Part shown: in pieces, positions 26,572-38,148 of the stretch | Numbering within the stretch: the first letter of the stretch is position 1 | Layout of the letters: every line of letters starts with the position of its first letter | Assembly (NCBI GenBank): GCA_015657535.1 | Contig: JADHZB010001487.1 | Span: forward strand, 55,975 to 119,974 | From: Nephromyces sp. MM_2019 | Lineage: Eukaryota; Apicomplexa; Aconoidasida; Nephromycida | Direction: 5' to 3' | Length of the DNA: 64,000 nucleotides | Notes under the pieces: model-generated | What the model saw: only the letters and a program-made list of their open reading frames with translations | Database searches by the model: none | Told to the model about the DNA's origin: nothing | Translations under genes and position numbers: made by a program

Positions 26572-26687
26572 AGTAATTTTCTAACATCGTGAACGAGTCA
26601 CTGTTCTTCTCATCATCTCATTTTCTATGAGAAGTGCCGCAAGCTGTTTGATAGTGCGCCAGCATACAATATTTTATTCCAATAAAA

Positions 26688-29600
26688 TCAAAAAATTTGG
26701 CTCCTCGGAATTATAGAATCCGCTGATATATGCGCCTTTATCATCTTATTACTTGAAAATTCCAATATCTGCTTGTGATACATTTTTTTGTGTAGATTTT
26801 GAGTCTCAGACTTGTGCTTAAAATTAACAAAAGGATCCCTCCAATCCTTCAATAATGGCGAAGGTCCAACAGGGCTCATTTTTTCTGTAGTAACTATCTC
26901 GAATTCGGGAGAAAGCTTGCATTCTGCCTAATTTTCTAGATAAAAAAAGCACAGAAGATGACCCTGATATATCAGAGGGCGTGTAAAAAAATCTCTGCCC
27001 TAATCAAAAAATTCATGCAGTATCATTACACTAACGAGACGTGATTATGCAGAGATAAGCTATAATTATGCAGATACCCATCAGAAAGGGCGTAAATAGC
27101 AGCATCCATGCGCCTATTGCAATGTCACGGTTCATAAATTGATAAATTCAAGACAAATCAGTATTAGCATAATCGGTTGAAAAAAACTTCATCCCTGTTA
27201 GTAAAGCGTGAACAGTGGCTTTAAACACTCAGCGCTACAAAATAGATTAAAGATGGTATTTTTAATCAAATACACAGCACTCTTAGGAGCACCTACATCA
27301 GAATTTATAAAGATGGGATCTGGCTCTTTAGAACAAATAGCACAACGAACTAGAAACAAAAAAAGCAACTTTAATGAGAAAAAATTTCAGTAAAAGGAAT
27401 TTTTTTCGCTTCAAAAATAAAAAGGTGAAAATTTGAAGACATTCAAGAAATTAAGACTCAACTACTGAATGCCGTCGCAGGATTGGGAAGATCAGAAAAT
27501 TTTTCTGCAACAACGCGTGGCACACTTCGGTGGAATTGCTTTCTAACCTTCCCAAGAAAAAAAAAACCGTTTAACGCAAGATTTTTATCAAACATATCAA
27601 CAGGCGATAAATAGTTTTGCAAAGCTTTAAATGATGGGCAGTATTCTATACCATTTCAAACAATCAGTCGAGAAAACAAACACGTATAATCCCCTGGTAT
27701 CATGAAACTCAGTTCGCTATAAATTTCACCTCTGCACCTCCTTTACATGCTTTAGTAAACAGCAAAAAAGCTTATTGATGGGTAATATATCCAGGACCAG
27801 CAATCAATATGAACTAGCAATCTGCGTGTTTGTTCATCGAAGCCAAAAAAAAAAACTTACCACAAGCTCTTGAATGCCAGGTGCTCAAACTTTCTTCAAA
27901 TAATGGTTGAAATTCTGCAAAAAAACTTCCTCTTCCCTTTAAAGTAGCAAAAACCTGCGTCAATATTCCTAAATGAGTCAAAAGAAAACGCAGGGAAAAA
28001 ATATTTGACATGGAAAAAGGTTAGAAAACTAGCATAGCAAACTTAAGAGGATTCGTTTGTCAGAAAAGCGTTAAATTGATACATTAGATATTCAACTATT
28101 ATTCCAAAAAAATAGGCTAGATGACGCGTGGGAGCTCTATTTTATGAGTTTTTAAACCAAACTAGACATGCTCTTCCGTTTGCAAATATAATAGCTTCTA
28201 GATATAATCAATTCACTTAAAAAATTGCCTTTTTACTGCGCAAAATGAATGTCAAGGATCTTCCAAGTTATTCGAAAAAAAAAGTATCTTCTGTTTGGCT
28301 CCTTCATTCCCAAAAAAAGGGAAAGCGAAATCGATTTATACATTAAAATCATTCTATGGAAAATGAAGTGATTTATCTATTATTTTATTGTTGTCTATAC
28401 AATTTTAGAGATGTATAAATACTCTCTCTCTCTCACTAATCAGAAGTCCCTGCTGAGATCCAGCTTGTATCGGTTGAAAATTAAAAAAAGAGAAAGAAAG
28501 GGATTTCTCGTGTAAAGCTCTGAATTCAATAGGGTCTGGCTGCAGCACAAGCAGAGTCCAGCAAGTAAATAAAATGAAGATATTTTTTCACAGCCCTGCA
28601 GGCTGCACACGCATTAAGAGATAATGAGCACACAAGCAATTTTCGGGCTCTCAATTTTAAATGCTTAAAATTCATTCACTTGAAACTGATAAACAAAGAA
28701 TACCATATCAAGTTGAATGACGAATTTAGCTCAAAATTTGGATACTCTTTCAAGATAGAAACAAAGAATATTAAAAAAATGGTTATGTTACCTCAAAAGG
28801 TTCGCAATAGACAATTCGTCCGAGAGGACTCATCACGGACAAAATCTGCTTGAAGAAACTCATCGACTGCAAAAAGCAAAAAAATCTCCGTAACTTTTTT
28901 TTGTCAATGCTTCAAAAGACTAGAAGAATGTATGAAGTTTTCCATACTTTCCACCTGCCTCAATAAAACACGCTTAAAAACGGGGTTTTTATCTAAAAGG
29001 AGGAAATTCTCTCGTATAAAAATGAAAAAATTAATAAAAAAATACTCCTGACTACACTTTCATAGCTTTATAATGAAATTGCTACCCGGCTGGAGCAAGT
29101 TTTAAAGCATGAAACAGTGCATACACTTTTATAATTTCTGCCTTTATACGTATTTTAGCAACGTAGCAGCCACTATTTCAGGCCAAAAAGCAAAGAAAAA
29201 TTCAGTCCACAACCCTTTAGCTATCATCAATAATAAACTCACTAGTAAAAATGAGGTTTTTAATGATAATTAAAGATATTATTTTATGTCTGAAAAAACA
29301 AAAATGTACTGATTTCACACCTAAACACAACAAAATACAGAGAAAACAGCAAGAAGATGAAAATTCTCTTCACTGCAGTACATCCAACATCATATTACGG
29401 GGGTATTCCTGCAAACAATTTGAGAAAAAGCAACGCAAAAACTCAAAAATGCCTTCCTGAAGGTATTACCTTTGAAATTTTATCAATTTTAGGGTACACT
29501 AGGACTGTATTAACGCCAATAGCATTAGATGCCTTGAGAACATTATCTACAAAATGATTATCCAACTTTCGTACCTCCACTGAAGCAGGATCATTCTCGC

Positions 29601-32600
29601 AAAGATAAGCAAAAACAGCGAGTGAGAAAAGCAATTGCAGCATGGAGGAGATTAAAATTAGTAAAAAGTAAAATTATGCCGTAAAAAACTGCAGAACTAG
29701 CAAGAAAATAGAATCAAATATCAAGGAACAAAATGAATGGGAGAAAACACCAATTTTCAAGAGAAAAAGGAGGTTTTTCAAAGTGTAAATCTCTTTATCT
29801 ACAAGAAGTAATCATTACTACGATTCAAAGGGATGAGAGCATATACATACTACAAAAAGAGAAGATTCTTCTGAAAATACGTAAAAATAACTGCTTATAT
29901 ATCCAGCTATTTTTACCTTTGCAGCTTAGTTCAACGTTGTCTCGATAGAAACTGCTTAAGAAACTATCACAATAGGCTCTGCTTTCCTGCATAAAAAAAG
30001 CATCTTTGAAAAAATCAAAGACTACAAAGAACTCCAGCTTTTCAAAGTGATTTACTGCGAAAATTACATATCCACTCCTTCATAGTATTTTTTAAAAAAG
30101 ACAAAAAAATTGCTGAAAAAGCAAAATCCTCCCAAAAAATAAAGCAATCGTGAAACAATAATTACATCCTCATCTTCAGTGTATAAGTAAAGGTTTGTAT
30201 TATGGTATATTATCCAGGGTAATAGAGGCCAAATGTGCTTCTGAGAAAAAAAAGGGCAAAAAAAGGAGAAAGCAAGCTTATTTTGGGGAATGGAAAGAAT
30301 TTCAGAGTTTGCGAATAACGTTGCTTTTCTTAATGTAAAACACACCAAATCAGTAGAAAAAGGATATACTAATTTTTGCATGAAAGTCGTTACTTGAGGG
30401 TGCATATAAACAAGTTTATCACGTCTTTTTATACAAAAAACTTCTTCATTCCCGCAGCAACAATATCTATTGAAATTGTGCGGGTGCTTTAGTACTTGTG
30501 TGCGTGAGGGTTATAACTCTCGTTTGTGCATTGCCTACATACACTTCACAAAATCTTAAACCATTCCCCAATCAAATTTTTTTTTTTGCCAAAATTTTTT
30601 TTCAAATGGATTACTACAGGCTTTTTTCCATCGAAAAGTCTTTCAAGAGTGCAGAACATAAAAATTTCTATTCTCTCCATAACACACACTCGCACACACG
30701 CACACACACACACACACAAAGCAGATAACTGCTTGCCAGCTCTACCACAAAAGCACATATAGAGTCATGGAATTTCTAAAAAATGATGAAAAAAAATAGG
30801 CACTCGCCACAATAGCAACACCAAAAATGAAAAAGAACACACAAAATATATAGACTAAGCAACCTTTGAAAAAATTGCAAACTCCCGGCTAAATAGCAAG
30901 AAAAATACTATCAAACAAAACTTCAGCTAACTTCATTTGAATAACATTCTAATAAAAGCAACTAAACTATAAAAAAATACTTTATATGATAAAAAAAAGA
31001 TAATGCCAAACAAGCATACTTACATAAGAATCGGTGCAAAAAACAATGGACTCGCCTGGCTGAGGTTTTAAGCTACCAATAACACCTAAAGCAATTGGCA
31101 AGATAAAAGTATGACATCATCATTTTCTGTGTGAAAGTTACTAGGGAAGAAACTTAAAAGTTATTGTCTTTATTAGAGTACATAGTCGATAAAAAAGTAG
31201 ATAATTTTGAAAAAAACTCTGAAAACTCTTCACACACACATTAAATATATAACCTAGATAATTTCCAAAAACACAGAAAACTCTTTACAATTAAACTCTA
31301 AAAAATAGAGATGAAGAAGATAGTATAAAACAGAATTTGCACACACAAATCACAAGTACTTCAAAGCTAAATAAGACCAAAGCAAATACATTTAAAAAAC
31401 TCCAAAACCAGCAAAAATTTCTCAGTACAGGCGAGTCCAGCAGAGAGAGCAGCTGAGACACCAGTAAACAAGGATGGCGAAAATCGAAACTCCTTAATCA
31501 GAGAGCTTGGAATCCTCACTATATTCCACACACAAAAAACAAAAAATGCACTAAAATTAAATCCTGCGCGTGCACAGCGATACATATCTCAGTCAGGAAA
31601 AAAGCAAAGAGAATAGTGAAAATCGCATAAACCGTCTAATATTTTCCCTACATTATAGCCATTGGAAATCATCACTTTTGGCGCAATAGTGCTACCAGAG
31701 CAGATTTTTTTCTAAAATAAATTTTGGAAAAAATGCAAACTAAAGCAAGGCCCTCCAAAGAGAGTATAGTAGGAAATCAAAGCTTATAAAAATATCTTTA
31801 ATTAGAGAAAAGATGGCAATGAAGATACTTATAAAAAAAAAACTAAAGAAAAGATGAGAAACTTAAAAACCTCCTCAGCTTTGCCAATTATGCCTTCAGG
31901 ATGGAGAAACAGAGTTATCACAGCATATCAACAGCGATAGCACAATATATATCGGCTTGTTGTACTTATTCTACCATTTCTACGCTTTTTATTAGTGATT
32001 TTGTAGAATAATTTCCTTGTTAAAAACATTCCAGTAAATCCTATAATAATGGATGAATCTACATCTTTTGAGAATTTTTATTTTGAGGATTTTTTTGCGA
32101 TGTTTGTATACTAGGTATACGCACTATAGAGCAGACCGTACAATAGGATACACCACTATGTTGTGTGCTGAGGTTTACAAGATAGAAACTCCAATGGAAA
32201 AGAAGATATTGACGAAGCTTATTAAAGAGGCAGTGCTCGAGTGGAAGGATTAAGTTATTGAAAAATATCATGCTTTTCAAAAACAGAAATCTTGGAAATA
32301 ATTTAGCTAAATTTGTATATGTAGTGCTTGCTTTTTCGTATCAAGAGGAGATAGGAGTATATTTACGCACACACATGATAACATGCCCACACACACGGGT
32401 TCATACACGCACATACATGAGCACATGCTCACACACACGGGTTCATGAAATGTAAGTAACTTGGTAGAGCGTGTCTTTCCAGAACTCTTTTAAAATACAA
32501 TTCTGCCCTGAATATGAAGCTCTGGTTTGTAATAAATATGCATTGTTAACACAATTAAATAATTGCCAAATACTTCTTCAAGTGAAGATGATAAAACTAG

Positions 32601-34291
32601 GAACACTGAAGAAGATGCTTTGTTTTTTCCTACAAATTAAGCATATAAGAATACCACAAAAGCACTCGCAAAACGTTTCAGGAAAAAGTTTAAACGCGTA
32701 GATTTGTGTCCGTACATTGCTATTTCAACGGGATAACATACTCCAAAGCGCAAAATATACATGGAGAAGTTAGAAAGACAACATAAAAATGTATATATTT
32801 CACACACTTGGAAAAAAGCTTTCAAAAATAGTCAAGCTTCTTTCAATATACTCCCTCAAAATAAAAGGACCAAACATACCTAATGCTGGAGAAAAAAGCT
32901 CCAGCATTAGCGATTCTGTGGAATTTTTAAAGTCATGATTATTAAATTTGGTAAAACCTGAAAATAAAGAGGGAGTTAAAAAGAAATTCAAATGAGACAT
33001 ATTTTGTGATTGAAAAAACATGCTATTATTAACTTTAAACTGTGCTAGCACTAGAGTTTACAATTTTTCAGAAAAATAAAAAAGATAAGTTTGGTTAACT
33101 TATTATCGCTATGAAGGTCGCTTAAACATATTGGCTCGAGAACCATCAAAAATTTACAAATTTTACGCTTCCAATGATTTCATTGCTAATTCATCGCCAG
33201 GGCTGCCCCCCATGTCATATAATGAAAACATTACATTACCCATGACATGAGCTCCTAGCCAAAACTGCTGATCTTCCTCCCCGGCCTGTGTGACCTCCCC
33301 TAAATAATAAAAAATATGATTTTATTCAACATAGAATACAAAAATTGACCAGAATTGATTTCTCAATTGCCGAACCGCTTTTTTCGCAAAAATTATATTA
33401 AAAAACTGCGAATAATACAAAAAATTGGTAAATTAGCAGGAAAGACATATAAGGTAATTTTGACGTAAAAAACAGCTAGATCCACCCCTATATATAATTC
33501 TCAGTGCTTCATTCACTTTAGGAAGGCTGAGCGGGTTAATGATGCACAAAAACTAGGTAGGACTTGGGCTAAAAACAAACACATATACACACACTTCTTC
33601 ATAAAAAGGCAAAGGTTTCCGGAACAAGTTGGATAAAAATTCTCCATTTGAATGAGAATTGCAGCGGTACCGACATCCTTAAAAAAATCTTGCGATAATT
33701 TTTGATAAAAACGTCAGTCAGCTATAAAGGCAGACAAAAAAATTAACGAAAAAACTACGATATAGTCATAATCAGGTTGCCACTTATTCTGCTAGAGCTA
33801 CGGAATGATGGAAAAAACCTTAGATTTAATCCTTTAAAAAATTCAACCCTGTTATTAGCTTAAGCATGAGAGGACGAAACAGTACCAAAAAATAATGCGA
33901 GCAGTGCTTAAAAAAAAAGTCTCGCTGCATGCAAGATTAGTAAATAAAGTCATACATGTGCTTTTCACAATAATATAAGCAATTGGTAGTAATACAGTCA
34001 AGAAACCCTATATAAATATTTTTCATAAGAAACTTAATCCCATTTAAAAACAGATTTAACCGAGGAAGCAGTAACTTGGTCCCTCATCTTCATATTCTCC
34101 ACAAGAATCCTTCGATTTCTTTTCAGCGCTTCTATCAATACCATTGGAATAGGGCAAAAATTTCAAGCTTACACAGGAAATAGCCACCACAATCCTTGAA
34201 GAGTGCAGTATTCTGTGGGTTGGTATTCTTTCTTGCTGGATAGTGGACTCCATGCGGGACAAAATCGAGGTCCTTGAGTCCGGAAAAAAGG
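26688..34291 (-). CDS. Unrecognised nine-exon gene, 5' end not found
   Basis: Nine exons join with matching phase: 34173-34291, 33240-33299, 32880-32957, 31024-31085, 30166-30240, 29470-29595, 28792-28866, 27861-27954 and 26688-26884 (ends TGA). Several donors are strong (GTATGT, GTAAGT twice, GTAAGC). The roughly 295 visible residues include LFSGLKDLDFVPHGVHYP, then EVTQAGEEDQQFWLGAHVMG, LKPQPGESIVFCTDSY, NLYLYTEDED, AIGVNTVLVYPKIDKISK, ILSVMSPLGRIVYCEPFE and a basic C-terminus. The alternating hydrophobic strand/helix pattern suggests a Rossmann-like fold. There is a weak overall resemblance to TRM6/Gcd10, the non-catalytic tRNA m1A58 methyltransferase subunit, and a short AAR2-like pattern in the first exon. 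Neither is convincing. The first visible exon enters in phase 2, so upstream exons exist, probably in 34.3-36.3 kb. Confidence 0.65.
32366..32450. repeat. CA-rich tandem repeat in an intron
   Basis: Short CACACACACGGGTTCAT units recur within a CA/CAT-rich stretch (two clear copies about 46 bases apart). It lies in the intron between the third and fourth exons of the minus-strand gene. Confidence 0.7.
32880..32910 (-). other. Perfect 12-bp hairpin ending at a 5' splice site
   Basis: CTAATGCTGGAG (32880-32891) and CTCCAGCATTAG (32899-32910) are exact reverse complements separated by seven bases. On the sense (minus) strand the 3' arm is the last 12 bases of an exon, directly followed by the donor GTATGT. 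See findings. Confidence 0.9.
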
Positions 34292-36637
34292 CTGCGCGGA
34301 GGCAAAAAAATTTTTACCCCTCGATAAAATAATAGATTTCTAAGTATATATTAAAATGCACTATATGCTGGGCCTCTTGGTCACTTTTTAGCCATCTCGG
34401 CTTCTTACATTGAATGAAGATGATGCATTTCCCCGTTAAAAGCACCAAATGCTTATTTCAGTAGGAAAAAAGCTCGTTTTTCCTGCATGAGAATGAAAAG
34501 TCAATGAGCTCTCAGATATTGTCCGGGATGCTGCTACTGATCCTGCACAAAAGCAGATTAATCTCATAACGGTTGCAAACAAAAAACAGCGACCCCACTT
34601 GAAGCACTGTAAACGCTAGTGATGCAAAAGACCCACGAAGCAACATGAAACTCCAGGAAAAAAAAATTTTCAAGGGGAATTTCGGATTAAGAAGAATCTA
34701 ACTCTAAGCCAGATAGATACCCACGTGCATACTCAATCGATACCCCTGGCACTTTAAATCTCTAAAACAAAGACCCATAGTATTGGATAATCTATCAACC
34801 GTGCACTTCTCGGGTTGAGGTGTCACAGCGCTGGAATTTTTCCAATTTTCATCAAACAGAATTTACCAAAATACAAATTTCATCTTCTTTGTTTTTATTC
34901 TCTTGTATTTTTGTTAGTTCTGTGTCTATCCGTTTGGCAAAGCTTTTTTTCGATGTATGATTCTTCTAAGCATACTGTAGACTTGTGCTGGCTTTTTTTT
35001 AAAAGCGCTGTGATATACCCTCTATTGCGAGCTTACATAATCACCATGTTCTGGTAAATTTAGAAGCAAAAAGAGTGTTTTGCGAAAACAGTATAAGGTG
35101 GTTCCATCAACGCTGAACAATATCCTTATTGTTCATATATTGTATTTGGAAAACTTTGGTGATTGTTGCAGTTTTTTCCTAATAACTCGCTTACAGGGGG
35201 AAAAACAAAATTAATCGGCATTGATGTCGCATCTGTTTTTCCTTCTCGAAAACATTAAGATTAATTGAGATTTTTTTTAGCTATTCGGGGCGATGCCGAG
35301 TTTCCAACGATTTTTTAAATGAATTGTGGAGAACATAGATATAAGGTAATAGAAAAACTTAGAAGAAAAAAAGCAGGAATGAAAGTGTTAACACGTAGTA
35401 GCTCCGTCTAAAATCCACGAATATGCAGGAAAAGTGGCTTGTTTCTATGCACCTGTATAGTAGTGCAATAAAGGCGTGATTTTAAAGACTTTACACTTCA
35501 GATTCTTTCAAGTTTCCTCCACTATATTAGCCTTTATAAAAGTAACGAAAGCGAATTTCAAGAAAAAACCCAGCAAGCAAGGTCAACTTGAAATCTCCAG
35601 TGCTCATTTAGCACTCCTATTTGTTCCGTTTGGGCAAGAAAATTGCAGCATCGGGGCATCAACGCAAAACGAAAACCCCAGTAAAACCTGCAAGCGGTTC
35701 AACCTAACTAGAGATTTGGTGCATAAAAGCTGTATGCCTTCAATTTCTGAGTTAATGTGTGTGGTCCCTAAAAGAATGAAATAACATGCTTTATCATCTA
35801 ATAGAATTCCCTTAAACGTGCGAGATTTATCAGAATGCATCTGAAAAATCTATATTTTGTAGAAAATGCGCCAACCGTGAAGCGACTGCTGTGCACTGTG
35901 AGAGAGAATTATAGAGGTTCATGATACAGAAAGGTTTAATAATAATTTTTTTTTAAAGGGTAGAAGTTAAAATATACTATCTAAGAAAACCGTTATTAGG
36001 ATCAATTGCTGCTGTCATCCAATATCTCCAGACTACTGCAAGTTTCATGACTGACTCTCGAAGCACAGCAGTGAAAATTGATTCCGCCAGGAGCAGAGTC
36101 AAAGTAATGACAAACCGAGGAAAAAGGAAAAACCATTAGCTTCCAAGAATAATGCAAGTCCACCCAGGAAACGGGGAAAGATGGCGTTACAAGCAACTCA
36201 CTCATTTCGGTAGTATAACTAAAGGGGTATGAGCAGAGGATGTCCACGCCGTAATTAAGCGATTTTAATGGTTGCTCTTCAGAGTAAACTTGACACAGTG
36301 ACCCTGATACTCGGCGTGTATCAATCTGCTTTGGGAAAAAGATATGAAGAAGACAAGATGACTATATGCACCGGCCAAAAGTCTCATCTGAGCAGGGACT
36401 GCATTGTTTTCAGTAAATTTGGGGTTTCGCTGATGCTGATTCTCCCGGTTGCTTATACCGTCAGTTAAGTTCAGTTCGCAACGGCTGTCCAGCGCCCCCG
36501 CTGCTAGCATGCACGCGCATCGTACGCAACGCAGGTTAACCCTTTTACGCCTAGTAAAACGGTTGTGCAGGGTTACATCTTGAAGCTTTTTTCTTATAGA
36601 TTTATGCGGAAAAGTGTATATAATTACTCTTGCCTCG
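34292..36637. other. Probable 5' region of the minus-strand gene; ambiguous frames
   Basis: Open frames overlap on both strands at 35476-35840. The plus frame ends KRMK; the minus frame starts at an ATG directly after TTTTTCAG and contains LLGFSFCVDAPMLQF. A further minus frame lies at 36002-36247. Any could be a 5' exon of the minus-strand gene, but none supplies the phase 2 junction that its first known exon needs. No repeats or RNA genes seen. Confidence 0.3.
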
Positions 36638-36841
36638 CTCTTTAGGACGATTTGGTGCTTCTCAAGGTAACTTTTCAGCGGCTTGTCACCTCTTTACTTT
36701 TCTATGATCCGCTCATGGACCGAGCTCTTGAATGAGTACTCTTTAGGACGATTTGGTGCTTCTCAAGGTAATTTTTCAGCGGCTTGTCACCCCTTTACTT
36801 TTTTTTATGATCCGCTCATGGACCGAGCTCTTGAATGAGTA
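36638..36841. repeat. Tandem duplication of an approximately 101-bp exon-like unit
   Basis: Copy one is 36638-36738 and copy two 36739-36841. They differ by only two substitutions (C to T after GGTAA; T to C after TGTCAC) and a small T-run change. Both contain CTTTAG, then GACGATTTGGTGCTTCTCAA, then GGTAA, which is the look of acceptor, short exon and donor. Confidence 0.92.
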
Positions 36842-36872
36842 CTCCTGGAAGAACATCATTTTAATGCCTCAG
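36747..36872 (+). CDS. Candidate exon within the second duplicated copy
   Basis: After an acceptor CTTTAG the plus strand reads 42 open codons: DDLVLLKVIFQRLVTPLLFF, then MIRSWTELLNEYSWKNIILM and PQ, ending before a GTGCGT donor. The first copy starts the same way at 36646 but, because of its shorter T run, ends in TGA at 36733-36735. Copy one may therefore be a decayed or alternatively spliced exon. The reading is hydrophobic and amphipathic; no family is recognised. It could alternatively use the short 21-base exon version ending at GTAA in each copy. Confidence 0.35.
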
Positions 36873-38148
36873 GTGCGTGTTTAAATATATATTCCCGGGT
36901 CAACCAAATGCTATTCCTCATTTTTAAAGCTCTTCGTAAAATCAAGTAGCGGTATCGATGAAATGTGATTCTTTGTGAAGCGGTTAAATATTTCAAATGA
37001 AATGAATGTAACTGGAACCCCTTTATTAGTCAGAGAATATTTACCATGGATATTCAATGAAAAAGCCAGGCTGTCACTTATGGAGCTGTGGGAAATGTTT
37101 TTTATTCCTTGGAAATAAGCCATGAAAAAAGCTTGTTTCTTAGCGTTATATAGATCTTGTAGAAATAAAAAAACCTGGATACTCTTCCTTAGTATATCAT
37201 TCAATCGTAATTCTTTTTCTGAAGCTTCTTTGTTTATTAATGCTGAAATTTGATTCTGTATGGTATGACGAATTATATCTGTGTTTAATTTTGCTTTTTG
37301 TTAGATAAAAAACGCTTCGTACCTACATGCAAACATTTTGAATATTATGTAGCCACGAATTTCGACTCGTAAGGCTATGAAGAGATTTTGAAGAACAGGA
37401 AGGTCCTATCGTGACAGATAATGCGGTTTCAGCATGATTTAGAATCCTAGATGTTCGTTTTTATTCAGTTCTTATTAGCTGGCTATTAGTTTGTTACAGT
37501 CACCCTTGTTCATCTTCAGAACTGTATATTTCTTTTTAGAGTTGCCTCATGTCTTGTATCTCTCTAAACTTGTGAAGACCTTTTGCCATGGTACTGGTCC
37601 TTGAAACGTTTTTCGATGTGCTGTACTTGATAAATATGTGTTCACTAACTTGCTAGTAACGCTTCACATACCAGTGGTGTAATCCTGAAGATTTTACGTG
37701 TGTTGTACGGTACTTTCATGCATCTTCCGAATAAAATTTCACTGGGTGCTTTGGAAGTTGTACAATACCTGTTTGATGAATGGCCACCGAACTCTTGTAA
37801 CATTTTTTTTTGTCGTTAAACTTTCAGAAGATTGGTTCATGTCATCTCGTGCTTTATTTTCAGTTTGTCTCCCTCTCAAAACTACTATAGCAGCGTATAT
37901 AGCTTTTATAGCATGACCAGAAAGCTGCAGAGCTTCAGTACACACAAGATATTCTATCAATAAATTACAATCCATTAATTTCATTTAATTTATAACTACC
38001 CAATGATGGAAAAGAAACTGTCAATGAGCTAAAGAAGATATTATAATTTAAATCCTACAACCTTGTAACTGCTGGGATGCACCACCATTAAATTCCCAAG
38101 GTACTGCGAACGGCAGCGATTAAATACCAAAAAACATGCTAGCATACC
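36873..38148. other. Spacer or intronic region with weak exon candidates
   Basis: The right half is T-rich on the plus strand. A plus exon-like segment follows TTCTTTTTAG near 37541 and reads LPHVLYLSKLVKTFCHG up to a GTACTG donor near 37590. On the minus strand 36911-37204 is a 97-codon frame beginning MNDILRKSIQVFLFL that could be a small gene. Neither is linked to a model. Confidence 0.25.

Noticed and set aside
33187..33239. Continuation of the exon to MFSLYDMGGSPGDE and TAA
   Set aside because: A GTAATG donor at 33238-33239 keeps phase with the next exon, which has only one open frame; readthrough would end the gene early. It could still be an alternative end.
34056..34172. Frame reading DRSAEKKSKDSCGEYEDE as part of the first known exon
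   Set aside because: The GTAAGC donor at 34171-34172 is stronger and fits phase, while this frame needs a weaker GTTAAA donor; kept only as an alternative.
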